From SICV01 sp964372375 (lineage in GTDB: Archaea; Nanobdellota; Nanobdellia; Pacearchaeales; GW2011-AR1): DNA of 42,731 nucleotides. This document shows positions 31,236-38,089 of this stretch, piece after piece. The stretch lies in assembly GCA_964372375.1 (NCBI GenBank), contig CAYJQF010000004.1:1-42731 (forward strand), in the 5' to 3' direction. The notes beneath the pieces were generated by a model. It was given only the letters and a program-made list of their open reading frames with translations, did not search any database and was not told the origin of the DNA. The position numbers were made by a program, and so were the translations under genes. The stretch's first letter is position 1. Each line of letters begins with the position of its first letter.

Positions 31236-32093
31236 TCATTCTGATGCCTGTAGTTGCCGAATGGCAGGAAATTGCATGCCCATTGCTTTGCGTGTTTCTC
31301 GGATAGCGTGCTCTTGCTCGGGAGAAGCATTTTTAAGAGCATTGACAAGAAAGGAATCTACTTCTCTAAAGACTCTTTTTCTTTTTTCAATATAATCATT
31401 GCTTACTTTGAATTCTCCAGCTAGGGTTCTGGCAATTTCATGCGCATTAGCATCATATTCATATATGTTATATACAACTTGTGCATTGATTGAGCCTGTA
31501 TTCAAGCCATTTACTAATGCATTTTTTGGCAGGTATTTCAGCCCTTCTCCGTATTGTGCCGCATGCCTTCCTTCATGCGCAACAATGCTTTGTTTTATCT
31601 CTTCAGCATCTGCAAACATTTTGGAATCAAATATCTTTCTTCCTATGAAAATTTTCGTGTGCCTGTTTTTTCCTGCATTATCTGGAATATCTGGAGTTTT
31701 CAAATCATACCATCCCGTATTCAGAGTATCCAATCCTGTTCCCAGCGCTCCTTCTACATTATCCCATGTTAGTCCTAATGCCTGCAATTCAGAGGTATAC
31801 CATTCTCTAATTCTCTTTCCTGTAGGGTCATAGACGACACCGTCACAATATGGAATACTTATTCCATCTACCAAATTTTCAAGAAATCTTTTTCTGTAGT
31901 TTGTGTGTTTCTTTGCATCTTCAAATGAAGGATTGCTGAGCAGTTCACCTTTCACATAGGCTCCTATTTGTTCATGATAGGTAAGAGCAGTTCCTACTCC
32001 CATGCATGCAAGAGCAGCTATGCCAAGCTGCATCCAGGCACGCCGAGCTAACAGGGATTCTTGAGCTTTTCGCTTTTCTTTTAATTGTGACAT
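31236..32093 (-). CDS. Membrane-anchored HEGRH metalloprotease-like protein
   Basis: 285 residues. A basic N-terminus and one membrane segment (~21-38) precede a soluble domain with HEGRH (173-177), fitting the zincin HExxH motif, and YEYDANAHE (211-219), whose Glu212 or Asp214 is a candidate third ligand 35-37 residues later. No known peptidase family recognised; an immunity or housekeeping role cannot be assigned. TATA GGATTTAAATC (32114-32124) is centred 26 bp before its ATG and overlaps the end of the MNT gene. Confidence 0.7.
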   Translation of the reverse strand: MSQLKEKRKAQESLLARRAWMQLGIAALACMGVGTALTYHEQIGAYVKGELLSNPSFEDAKKHTNYRKRFLENLVDGISIPYCDGVVYDPTGKRIREWYTSELQALGLTWDNVEGALGTGLDTLNTGWYDLKTPDIPDNAGKNRHTKIFIGRKIFDSKMFADAEEIKQSIVAHEGRHAAQYGEGLKYLPKNALVNGLNTGSINAQVVYNIYEYDANAHEIARTLAGEFKVSNDYIEKRKRVFREVDSFLVNALKNASPEQEHAIRETRKAMGMQFPAIRQLQASE

Positions 32094-32117
32094 AGAATCT
32101 GCTCTTGAACAGGGGAT

Positions 32118-32738
32118 TTAAATCTTTTTGTTGCTTTCATATATCTGATCTGTCCAGATTTCAAAGAATCTGCTGTCTACTTTTTCTGAAGAAAGCTTTT
32201 TTATTATTTCATGGGCTTTTGCCAGAGGAATAATAAAAGATGTCGGTGCAAGTTTTTTTCCACCATACTCCTCAACAATCCCTTTCACAAGATAGTTATT
32301 TTCCTTCCTTCCAAAAAGCCATCGTGCTATTCTGTTTCTTTTTGTAATGTCTTTGATTACTGAAATAGTGAACAGCATAAAAGGGGTGCTTTCTTTAGGG
32401 ATTTCCTTATATTTTCCATACAGCAGCATACCATCGCTTATAATGCTTCTTTTGAGCTTCCATTTTTCAAGGTTTCCTGATTCTACTCTAATAGCATTTT
32501 TTATGCCCTTGTTCTTCCATACCTTTTGGACTTCTGACTTTAAGAATTTAGCCATCAATGCATTTATTTTCTCTCTCCGTATATCTTTTTTTACGTTGAA
32601 GAAGAGGTCTATATCGCTTTCTGCCGAAGATTCTTTTCTTGCAACAGAGCCGTAGAGTATGATTTCTTCCACTTCTATCTTGGGCAAAACAAAGGATACA
32701 AATGCCGAAGCATATGCAATTAATTCTTTAGAGTCCAT
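32118..32738 (-). CDS. MNT nucleotidyltransferase antitoxin
   Basis: 206 residues. Nucleotidyltransferase motif GSVARKESSAESDIDLF (30-46): GS, then D-x-D at Asp42/Asp44. In described HEPN/MNT systems MNT AMPylates HEPN to neutralise it. The ATG lies inside the end of the HEPN gene (11-bp overlap) and is preceded by AGGAGG with a 6-nt gap, a good internal Shine-Dalgarno. The C-terminal half (~110-206) is longer than in minimal MNT proteins. Confidence 0.85.
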   Translation of the reverse strand: MDSKELIAYASAFVSFVLPKIEVEEIILYGSVARKESSAESDIDLFFNVKKDIRREKINALMAKFLKSEVQKVWKNKGIKNAIRVESGNLEKWKLKRSIISDGMLLYGKYKEIPKESTPFMLFTISVIKDITKRNRIARWLFGRKENNYLVKGIVEEYGGKKLAPTSFIIPLAKAHEIIKKLSSEKVDSRFFEIWTDQIYESNKKI

Positions 32739-33156
32739 ATCCTTCCTCCTTTAACAAGCCTAGAAATAGCTCCTTTATTTTATTGAAAGATAAAAGAATT
32801 TTTTGAATTTGCTCTTTTGTCGGCTTGCCGTACATAAGAGAATTTCTTTCCTCTTCTATAGAATATATCAGCTCATATATTTCATCTTTTTTTGGAAACT
32901 GAGCAGGCAATTTTCTCTCTATCATCGCTTCTTTCTTCTGCTCTGCTGCCGGTCTTTTGAACCAATCATGCTTGATGACTTTGCCGAGAGGTATTTTTTC
33001 GGCAATGTGCAAATACATCTCCAGATATTGCAGTGCGCAGGCTGAACAGTGAAAGCCCAACGTAACTGGTTTATTTTCAATACCTGCTTCTATTGCATCG
33101 TTAATCTCTTCCAAATGCTCATGTATCTTCTTCTGGTGCTCTTCTATTGATGTCAT
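32728..33156 (-). CDS. HEPN-domain toxin
   Basis: 142 residues, all-helical. The C-terminal region has EEERNSLMYGKP: Arg104-Asn105 and Tyr109 where the RNase motif R-x4-6-H normally has His, a variant known in archaeal HEPN proteins. Such toxins cleave RNA, and the partner MNT acts by modification. The N-terminus (EEHQKKIHEHLEEINDAIEA) matches the decayed copy at 30908-31127. Tandem 37-bp repeats with inverted repeats lie just upstream. Confidence 0.8.
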   Translation of the reverse strand: MTSIEEHQKKIHEHLEEINDAIEAGIENKPVTLGFHCSACALQYLEMYLHIAEKIPLGKVIKHDWFKRPAAEQKKEAMIERKLPAQFPKKDEIYELIYSIEEERNSLMYGKPTKEQIQKILLSFNKIKELFLGLLKEEGYGL

Positions 33157-33164
33157 TTTTATAA

Positions 33165-33201
33165 GGTATATTCGATACCTTCATCTGGTATATTTTAATC
33201 C
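33165..33201 (-). repeat. 37-bp promoter repeat, copy 1 (operator)
   Basis: Matches 33215-33251 with one mismatch, 50-bp period. GGTATATTCGATACC (33165-33179) is an inverted repeat; the adjoining minus-strand TTAAAATATACC serves as TATA for the HEPN gene. Confidence 0.75.
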
Positions 33202-33214
33202 TTATAAGCTTTGC

Positions 33215-33251
33215 GGTATATTCTATACCTTCATCTGGTATATTTTAATCC
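33215..33251 (-). repeat. 37-bp promoter repeat, copy 2 (operator)
   Basis: Second copy of the GGTATA...ATACC inverted repeat and TATA-like tail, 50 bp from copy 1, so a single repressor could bridge two helically phased sites. Confidence 0.75.
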
Positions 33252-33302
33252 GCTTCAAGGCGCGTTAGTTCAGAGAGGCAGAGGAAAAGCCCTCTACTTT
33301 CT

Positions 33303-33342
33303 TTTTGTTACTCTTGTAATCACTTATTGTTACACATGTAAT
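33303..33342 (-). repeat. 40-bp direct repeat, copy 2 (paired operator)
   Basis: Exact copy of 31127-31166. On the minus strand the next bases (AGAAAGTAGAGG) still resemble the remnant's start (TGAAAGTTGAAG), but the ATG is AAG. It ends 18 bp before the DNA ligase TATA box. The stretch 33252-33302 holds nothing else I can support. Confidence 0.85.
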
Positions 33343-33360
33343 AGCAGGTTTCTTCACTAG

Positions 33361-33370
33361 TTTTATATAG
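33361..33370 (+). promoter_or_regulatory. TATA box for lig
   Basis: TTTTATATAG is centred 26 bp before the ATG at 33391. Confidence 0.7.
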
Positions 33371-33390
33371 CTCAGAAAGGTTTCTTACTC

Positions 33391-35061
33391 ATGCTCTATC
33401 AGGAAGTTGTGGAAATATATGAAGCATTGGCAGGGACGACGAAACGGCTGGAGAAAGCAGATATGCTTGCTCCTTTCCTGCACAAGCTGGGAAAGCAGGG
33501 AAAGCCGGAATGGGTGTATCTCTTGCAGGGAAAAGTGATGCCAGACCATGATAGCAGGGAGTTTGGCATTTCTACTCAGCTTGTTTTGAAGGCACTTGCG
33601 CAGGCGTATGCTTGCAAGCAAGAAGCTGTTTTAGAACGATTTAAGAGGAAAGGTGATCTTGGAGAGCTGGCAGAGTATTATGCTGCTGTGCGGAAGCAGG
33701 CACTGCTCTCTTCCAAGCCGTTGCAGGTAGAGCGCGTGTTTACTCAGTTACGGCAGGTTATGGACGTTGCAGGCAAGGGAGCAGTCGAGAAGAAATTAAC
33801 CCTTATTGGAGCACTGCTTGCTCACGCTTCACCTTTGGAGGCAAAGTATCTTATCAGGACATTGGTACAAGATTTACGAATTGGTGTGCAGGCTGCCCTC
33901 ATTGTGGATGCTTTGTGCAAAGCATTTCCTGATAGCAGCAAGGAGGCTGTTCAGAAAGCATATGACAGCAGCGGTGATTTTGCGCTTGTGTTCCTCGCGG
34001 CTGGAAAAGGGAAAAAAATGCTGGAAACGATTGGCATTCTTCCTGGCAGGCCGCTACATCCCATGTTAGCAGTTCCCGTACAAGATATTGCCGAAGGGTT
34101 TGAAGTGTGTGGGAAGCCGGCAGCCTTGGAATTTAAGTATGATGGTTTCCGCTTGTTGATTCATAAGAGTAAGAGGAAGATACAGTTGTTTACTCGGAGG
34201 TTGGACGAAGTGAGTACGCAGTTTCCTGATGTGGTACAGGCAGTGGAGCAGTATGTACAGGGAACTGACTTTATCTTAGATGCTGAGGCAGTAGGGTTTG
34301 ACCAGAAGACGGGGAAGTACTTACCCTTTGAAGCTATCAGCCGGAGAATTAAGAGAAAGCATGACATCCAGACATTGCTGGAACAGCTGCCGGTGGAAGT
34401 GAATGTGTTTGATATTCTGTATTATGAAGGGAAGAGTGTGATGGAGCAGCCGTTTCTTGCCAGAAGAAAACTGGTTGAACAGCTGGTGGACAGGAAGGAG
34501 CGCATTATTAGACCTTCAGAGCTGCTTGTTACTGGAGAGGTGCAGGAAGCCGAGCAGTTTTATGAGAAAGCATTGGAGCAAGGAGAGGAAGGTATTATGA
34601 TTAAGAATATCAGTGCACGGTATCAGCAGGGGAGGAAAGTAGGCTATATGGTGAAGCTTAAGCCGGTGGTGAAAGACCTTGATTTAGTCATTGTGGGAGC
34701 AGAGCATGGTACGGGTAAACGAGCAGGCTGGCTTACGAGCTATAGTGTTGCGTGCAGGTCTGGAAATGCCTTTTTGGAAGTAGGCAAGGTAAGCTCAGGA
34801 TTAAAGGAAAAAGAGGAAGAAGGCATGACGTATGCGGAGATGACGAAACTACTCAAGCCTTTACTACTTGAGAAGACAGAAGAAGGAGTGAAAGTACAAC
34901 CAAAAGTAGTAATGGCAGTTACGTATCAGAACATACAGAAAAGCCCGAGCTATAGTTCTGGTTATGCTTTGCGTTTTCCGAGAATTAGCGCTTATCGGCC
35001 GGATAGGGGAACAGAAGATATTGCCAGTTTGAAGGATATTGAAAAGGCAGCTCGGCAGTAA
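33391..35061 (+). CDS. lig: ATP-dependent DNA ligase
   Basis: 556 residues, typical for archaeal replicative ligase. N-terminal DNA-binding domain (~1-215), adenylation domain with active-site Lys249 in EFKYDGFR, then the OB-fold. Further motifs: DAEAVGF, IMIKNI and VKLKP. It seals nicks using ATP, as in Okazaki fragment joining. The start is fixed by the TATA spacing. It is followed by a 10-bp inverted repeat that overlaps the tbp promoter. Confidence 0.95.
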   Translation: MLYQEVVEIYEALAGTTKRLEKADMLAPFLHKLGKQGKPEWVYLLQGKVMPDHDSREFGISTQLVLKALAQAYACKQEAVLERFKRKGDLGELAEYYAAVRKQALLSSKPLQVERVFTQLRQVMDVAGKGAVEKKLTLIGALLAHASPLEAKYLIRTLVQDLRIGVQAALIVDALCKAFPDSSKEAVQKAYDSSGDFALVFLAAGKGKKMLETIGILPGRPLHPMLAVPVQDIAEGFEVCGKPAALEFKYDGFRLLIHKSKRKIQLFTRRLDEVSTQFPDVVQAVEQYVQGTDFILDAEAVGFDQKTGKYLPFEAISRRIKRKHDIQTLLEQLPVEVNVFDILYYEGKSVMEQPFLARRKLVEQLVDRKERIIRPSELLVTGEVQEAEQFYEKALEQGEEGIMIKNISARYQQGRKVGYMVKLKPVVKDLDLVIVGAEHGTGKRAGWLTSYSVACRSGNAFLEVGKVSSGLKEKEEEGMTYAEMTKLLKPLLLEKTEEGVKVQPKVVMAVTYQNIQKSPSYSSGYALRFPRISAYRPDRGTEDIASLKDIEKAARQ

Positions 35062-35065
35062 GACC

Positions 35066-35089
35066 TTTAAAAAGCAAAAGCTTTTTAAA
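35066..35089. promoter_or_regulatory. Inverted repeat on the tbp TATA box
   Basis: TTTAAAAAGC (35066-35075) and GCTTTTTAAA (35080-35089) are perfect 10-bp arms around AAAA, 4 nt after the lig stop. The right arm is the tbp TATA box (centre ~29 bp before its ATG); the left arm mirrors it. It could also act as the lig terminator. Confidence 0.6.
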
Positions 35090-35114
35090 TGACTTTGGTT
35101 TAAAAAGGATATAC

Positions 35115-35672
35115 ATGTCCGCGAAGTCTAATCTCAAGGTTCAGAATATCGTTGCTACCACCTCTTTGGGCAAAGAAGTTTCATTGACCAAACTTGCACG
35201 GACGCAGAGCAATACGGAATATAATCCTGAGCAATTTCCCGGCTTGGTATTGCGTATTGAGAAACCAAAGTCTGCCGTGCTCGTGTTTAGTTCCGGGAAT
35301 TTGGTGTGTACGGGAACCAAGAGTGTTGCACAGGTAAAGGAAGTGATTAAAGCAGTCATCCGGCAGATTGCAAAGATAGGAGTGAAGATAACCCAAACGC
35401 CCAAAATTACGGTGCAGAACATTGTTGCTTCAGGCAGCATAGACTTGAATTTGAATTTGAATTTACTTGCACTCCAATTAGAAAATACTGAATATGAACC
35501 TGAGCAATTTCCCGGATTAGTCTATAAGTTAGTAGATCCAACGGCGACTTTTCTTTTATTCTCAAATGGAAAATTGGTGTGTACGGGGACGAAAAATAAG
35601 CAGCAGCTTGAAGAGGCAATGAAGCAATTGAATAGAAATATTAAAGAAGCAGTGAGGGCATCGAAAGAGTAA
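35115..35672 (+). CDS. tbp: TATA-box-binding protein (TBP)
   Basis: 185 residues: two direct ~90-residue saddle repeats. Each carries the EQFPGLV core (NTEYNPEQFPGLVLRIEKPK in the first; NTEYEPEQFPGLVYKLVDPT in the second) and the NLVCTGTK / KLVCTGTK strand. TBP binds TATA boxes, the dominant promoter element in this window. The second repeat holds an odd stretch, DLNLNLNLL, encoded by a threefold TTGAAT repeat. The promoter contains a symmetric TATA-like inverted repeat, compatible with autoregulation. Confidence 0.96.
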   Translation: MSAKSNLKVQNIVATTSLGKEVSLTKLARTQSNTEYNPEQFPGLVLRIEKPKSAVLVFSSGNLVCTGTKSVAQVKEVIKAVIRQIAKIGVKITQTPKITVQNIVASGSIDLNLNLNLLALQLENTEYEPEQFPGLVYKLVDPTATFLLFSNGKLVCTGTKNKQQLEEAMKQLNRNIKEAVRASKE

Positions 35673-35697
35673 AATACTGTAACGCCTTCTTTTTTAG

Positions 35698-36474
35698 ATG
35701 AGTATTCTTGAGGAAATTGTAGCATATAAGCGAAAGGATGTTAAACGCAGAGAACGGCAGCATTCAATAGCTTCTTTTTTTGATTTTCTGGAGAAGAGCA
35801 GATGTCTGCCTTTGAAGAAGCTTTTTCCGAAGGGAACTGTTAACATTATCGGAGAACTGAAGCGGCGCTCGCCGTTTGGAGGAGAGCTGGTGAGGGACTA
35901 TGAGCCTGTTGCTCTGGCTCGGCAGTTAGAGCCGTACTGTCGCGCGTTATCAGTATTGACTGATGAACATTTTTTCGGCGGCACATTGGATGACTTGATG
36001 TTTGTTGCGAGTGCTGTCAGTGTGCCTGTGCTTTGCAAGGATTTTGTGGTACATCCATATCAGGTATATGAGGCACGGTTATATGGCGCTGATAGCATCC
36101 TGTTCATTGCGCGAGTTCTTCCCGAAGAGCAGCTGCGTATTTGTATTAAAATTGCGCGGCATTGGAGAATGCATCCCCTTGTTGAAGTATTTGATGAACG
36201 AGATATTGGAAAAGCCCTTTCTGCAGACGCTGATTTTATTGATATTACTAATCGTGATCTTGCGACAGGAGCTATTGATTTGCGAAGGACTGAAGCGCTT
36301 GCACCGCTTATTCCGCCACACATCTATACGATAAGTGCTTCAGGCATTACTGCGTATCAGGATATTGAACGTTTGCGAGAATATGTCGATGGGTTTCTTA
36401 TTGGAAGCAGCATTTTGAAAGCTGGAAGCGCCACGGATGCGTTTGCTGCACTCTCGCTTTCAGAAAAATTTTAA
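35698..36474 (+). CDS. trpC: Indole-3-glycerol phosphate synthase family protein (TrpC-like)
   Basis: 258 residues, usual length. A (beta/alpha)8 enzyme closing the indole ring in tryptophan synthesis. Expected catalytic residues are visible: IIGELKRRSPFGG (Glu and Lys), VLCKDFVV (Lys), LVEVFDE (Glu), ITNRDL (Asn), and SASGI (Ser), with GFLIGSSIL for phosphate binding. The family normally reads AEIKRASPS, so the first motif is divergent. No other trp gene is in the window. TATA-like AGTAAAATAC is centred ~25 bp before its ATG. Confidence 0.88.
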   Translation: MSILEEIVAYKRKDVKRRERQHSIASFFDFLEKSRCLPLKKLFPKGTVNIIGELKRRSPFGGELVRDYEPVALARQLEPYCRALSVLTDEHFFGGTLDDLMFVASAVSVPVLCKDFVVHPYQVYEARLYGADSILFIARVLPEEQLRICIKIARHWRMHPLVEVFDERDIGKALSADADFIDITNRDLATGAIDLRRTEALAPLIPPHIYTISASGITAYQDIERLREYVDGFLIGSSILKAGSATDAFAALSLSEKF

Positions 36475-36510
36475 GGCTTGGTTTCTGGTTTTGAGAAAAG
36501 AAGACATCTA

Positions 36511-36981
36511 TTAATTATAATGATTGAGAAGCATTTCTTCTAATGGGCAGGTCGGCAGCGCTTCAATTTCTTTCTCTTTTCTTCTTATTAAAGCTACTCT
36601 TCTAGATTTTCTTTTCACGACATTAATTTTTGCAGCATATACGTTTCCTATAGTGTTATACTGATCCCAAAAAATTCTAAGTCTTCTTCTGCGTTCTTCC
36701 AAGATATGTTCATACTTCTTTGACGGCAGAGTTATTTTGTTTTTGTATGTTACTGGAGTTGTGAGTAATTTATCATCATGTATTGGCATACTCTCCATGC
36801 TGTTTCTTTCTTTTCTATTCTCCTCTAATTTTGCAGGCTCCAGTTTTAGTTTCTTATCTCTTATCAGAACTCTATATCCTGTTCTTTCCAGTGAATAGGG
36901 GTCAAGCTCTCTTTCTCTGCTGTTTATCACAACGAAGCCACCCTGCTGCAAGAAGTAGACAGTTACATTTCTACCTTTCAC
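36511..36981 (-). CDS. Hypothetical basic protein (156 residues)
   Basis: GTG start at 36981, 24 bp from the centre of minus-strand GTTTTTAAAC (37001-37010). The N-terminus has a beta-strand-rich stretch (VTVYFLQQGGFVVINSRERE); the middle is charged; the C-terminal half is Arg/Lys-rich (ILEERRRRLRIFWDQ, INVVKRKSRRVALIRRKEKE). No family recognised. A long plus-strand frame across it reads as low-complexity Ser/Phe and is a shadow. Could bind nucleic acid, judging by charge only. Confidence 0.55.
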   Translation of the reverse strand: MKGRNVTVYFLQQGGFVVINSRERELDPYSLERTGYRVLIRDKKLKLEPAKLEENRKERNSMESMPIHDDKLLTTPVTYKNKITLPSKKYEHILEERRRRLRIFWDQYNTIGNVYAAKINVVKRKSRRVALIRRKEKEIEALPTCPLEEMLLNHYN

Positions 36982-37033
36982 TAATCTTTTCAGTGTCTAG
37001 GTTTAAAAACAATATCGTTCTCTATCAGTATAA

Positions 37034-37219
37034 TCAGCCTTTCACGTCAGAAATACCGATGAGTAGAAACAGTATTCCTAAGCCGACGACAAACCAGAAT
37101 ACTCCTCCGATGAGGAATTGTAGTGCTGCAGCCCACCATCCTTGCCATACCGTTAATACCAGGACCAGAGGCACAATGAGGAGGAGCAAGCCAAGCAACA
37201 GCTCAAGCCATTTATTCAT
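37034..37219 (-). CDS. Small two-helix membrane protein (61 residues)
   Basis: MNKWLELLLGLLLLIVPLVL starts a protein with two hydrophobic segments (~6-24, ~33-56) joined by a WQGWW turn and a short tail (GISDVKG). Trp-rich loop and length fit a conserved small membrane family of DPANN-type genomes; function unknown. TATA TGTTTAAATA on the minus strand (37241-37250) is centred 26 bp before its ATG. Confidence 0.75.
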   Translation of the reverse strand: MNKWLELLLGLLLLIVPLVLVLTVWQGWWAAALQFLIGGVFWFVVGLGILFLLIGISDVKG

Positions 37220-37306
37220 ACTGTTTTCATCCTGGGCAAGTATTTAAACATTTCTTTGATTTGACAGATGTTTTGGTATAGCATGTTGTCTTTTTTGCTT
37301 CTCGTT

Positions 37307-37320
37307 GAATTTAAATACTT
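37307..37320 (+). promoter_or_regulatory. TATA box for SIMPL-domain gene
   Basis: GAATTTAAATACTT is centred 26 bp before the ATG at 37339. Confidence 0.65.
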
Positions 37321-37338
37321 CAAGCATCTGCGGAGGAA

Positions 37339-38052
37339 ATGCATAAAGGGATGATTTTCGGCATCGTCATTGGAATAGTGCTTGCTTTAGTTGTGGGGGT
37401 GTATTTCATATGGAGCACGGAACCAACAGTGACATCCCAGGGCATGGCTTTATTTTCTGTGCAGCCAGACCTTGTTTCGCTCTATCTTAGTGTTGAAGGC
37501 AGAGGTGCTAATGCTCAGAGTGCACAAGCCAATTACACTGAAAAAGCAGAGCAGGTGTTTGCTGCATTGGAGCAGGCAGGCATTCAGGAGAAAGCGATCC
37601 AGACGGTTAACTACAATATCTATGAAGAGTATGATTGGGTAAACGGTGACAGAAAAAGCAAAGAGTATATCGCCTCCCAGCAACTGATTATCAAAACTGC
37701 TGATTTTAAGAGCGTGGCACATCTGGTTGACGTGAGCGTGCAGGCTGGGGCGCTGGTCAGTACTATTAATTTTGAGCTTTCTCAGGAAAAGCAGAATGAG
37801 TATAAGGTACAGGCTCTTGCAGCTGCAGGCAAAGATGCGCAGCGTAAAGCAGATGCAGTCGCATCCGGATTGGGAAAGAAACTAGGGGCATTAGTCTCCG
37901 TGTCTTCTTCTGATTTCAACTATCCTGGACCGGTGGTGTATTATGCCAAGGCTGAAGCAGGAAGGGGAGATGTGCGAGAGGCTGCTGTGCGCATTACGCC
38001 TCAGGAATTAGAAGTGAGTGCATCCGTACAGGTACAGTATCGGCTCCGCTAA
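37339..38052 (+). CDS. SIMPL-domain (DUF541) membrane-anchored protein
   Basis: 237 residues. One N-terminal membrane segment (~6-25), then a SIMPL domain: VTSQGMALFSVQPDLVSLYL, the EKAEQVFAALEQAGIQEKAI helix, YNIYEEYDW, and the C-terminal TPQELEVSASVQVQYRL strand. Bacterial relatives are periplasmic and one lowers oxidative stress; the archaeal role is open. The anchor predicts an outward-facing protein. Confidence 0.9.
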   Translation: MHKGMIFGIVIGIVLALVVGVYFIWSTEPTVTSQGMALFSVQPDLVSLYLSVEGRGANAQSAQANYTEKAEQVFAALEQAGIQEKAIQTVNYNIYEEYDWVNGDRKSKEYIASQQLIIKTADFKSVAHLVDVSVQAGALVSTINFELSQEKQNEYKVQALAAAGKDAQRKADAVASGLGKKLGALVSVSSSDFNYPGPVVYYAKAEAGRGDVREAAVRITPQELEVSASVQVQYRLR

Positions 38053-38059
38053 CGAGCAG

Positions 38060-38069
38060 GCTTAAATAG
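38060..38069 (+). promoter_or_regulatory. TATA box for the DHH-uppS-dys run
   Basis: Contains CTTAAATAG, centred 25 bp before the ATG at 38090. No TATA precedes uppS or dys, so they probably share this promoter. Confidence 0.6.
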
Positions 38070-38089
38070 TTTCTTCTTGTGTTTTCAGG

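Noticed and set aside
33165..33251. Tandem repeats considered as a CRISPR array
   Set aside because: Only two units, spacer of 13 bp, near-identical promoter-like content, no cas genes.
36783..37247. 154-residue plus-strand frame
   Set aside because: Overlaps two minus-strand genes with proper TATA spacing; its sequence is low-complexity Ser/His/Pro.
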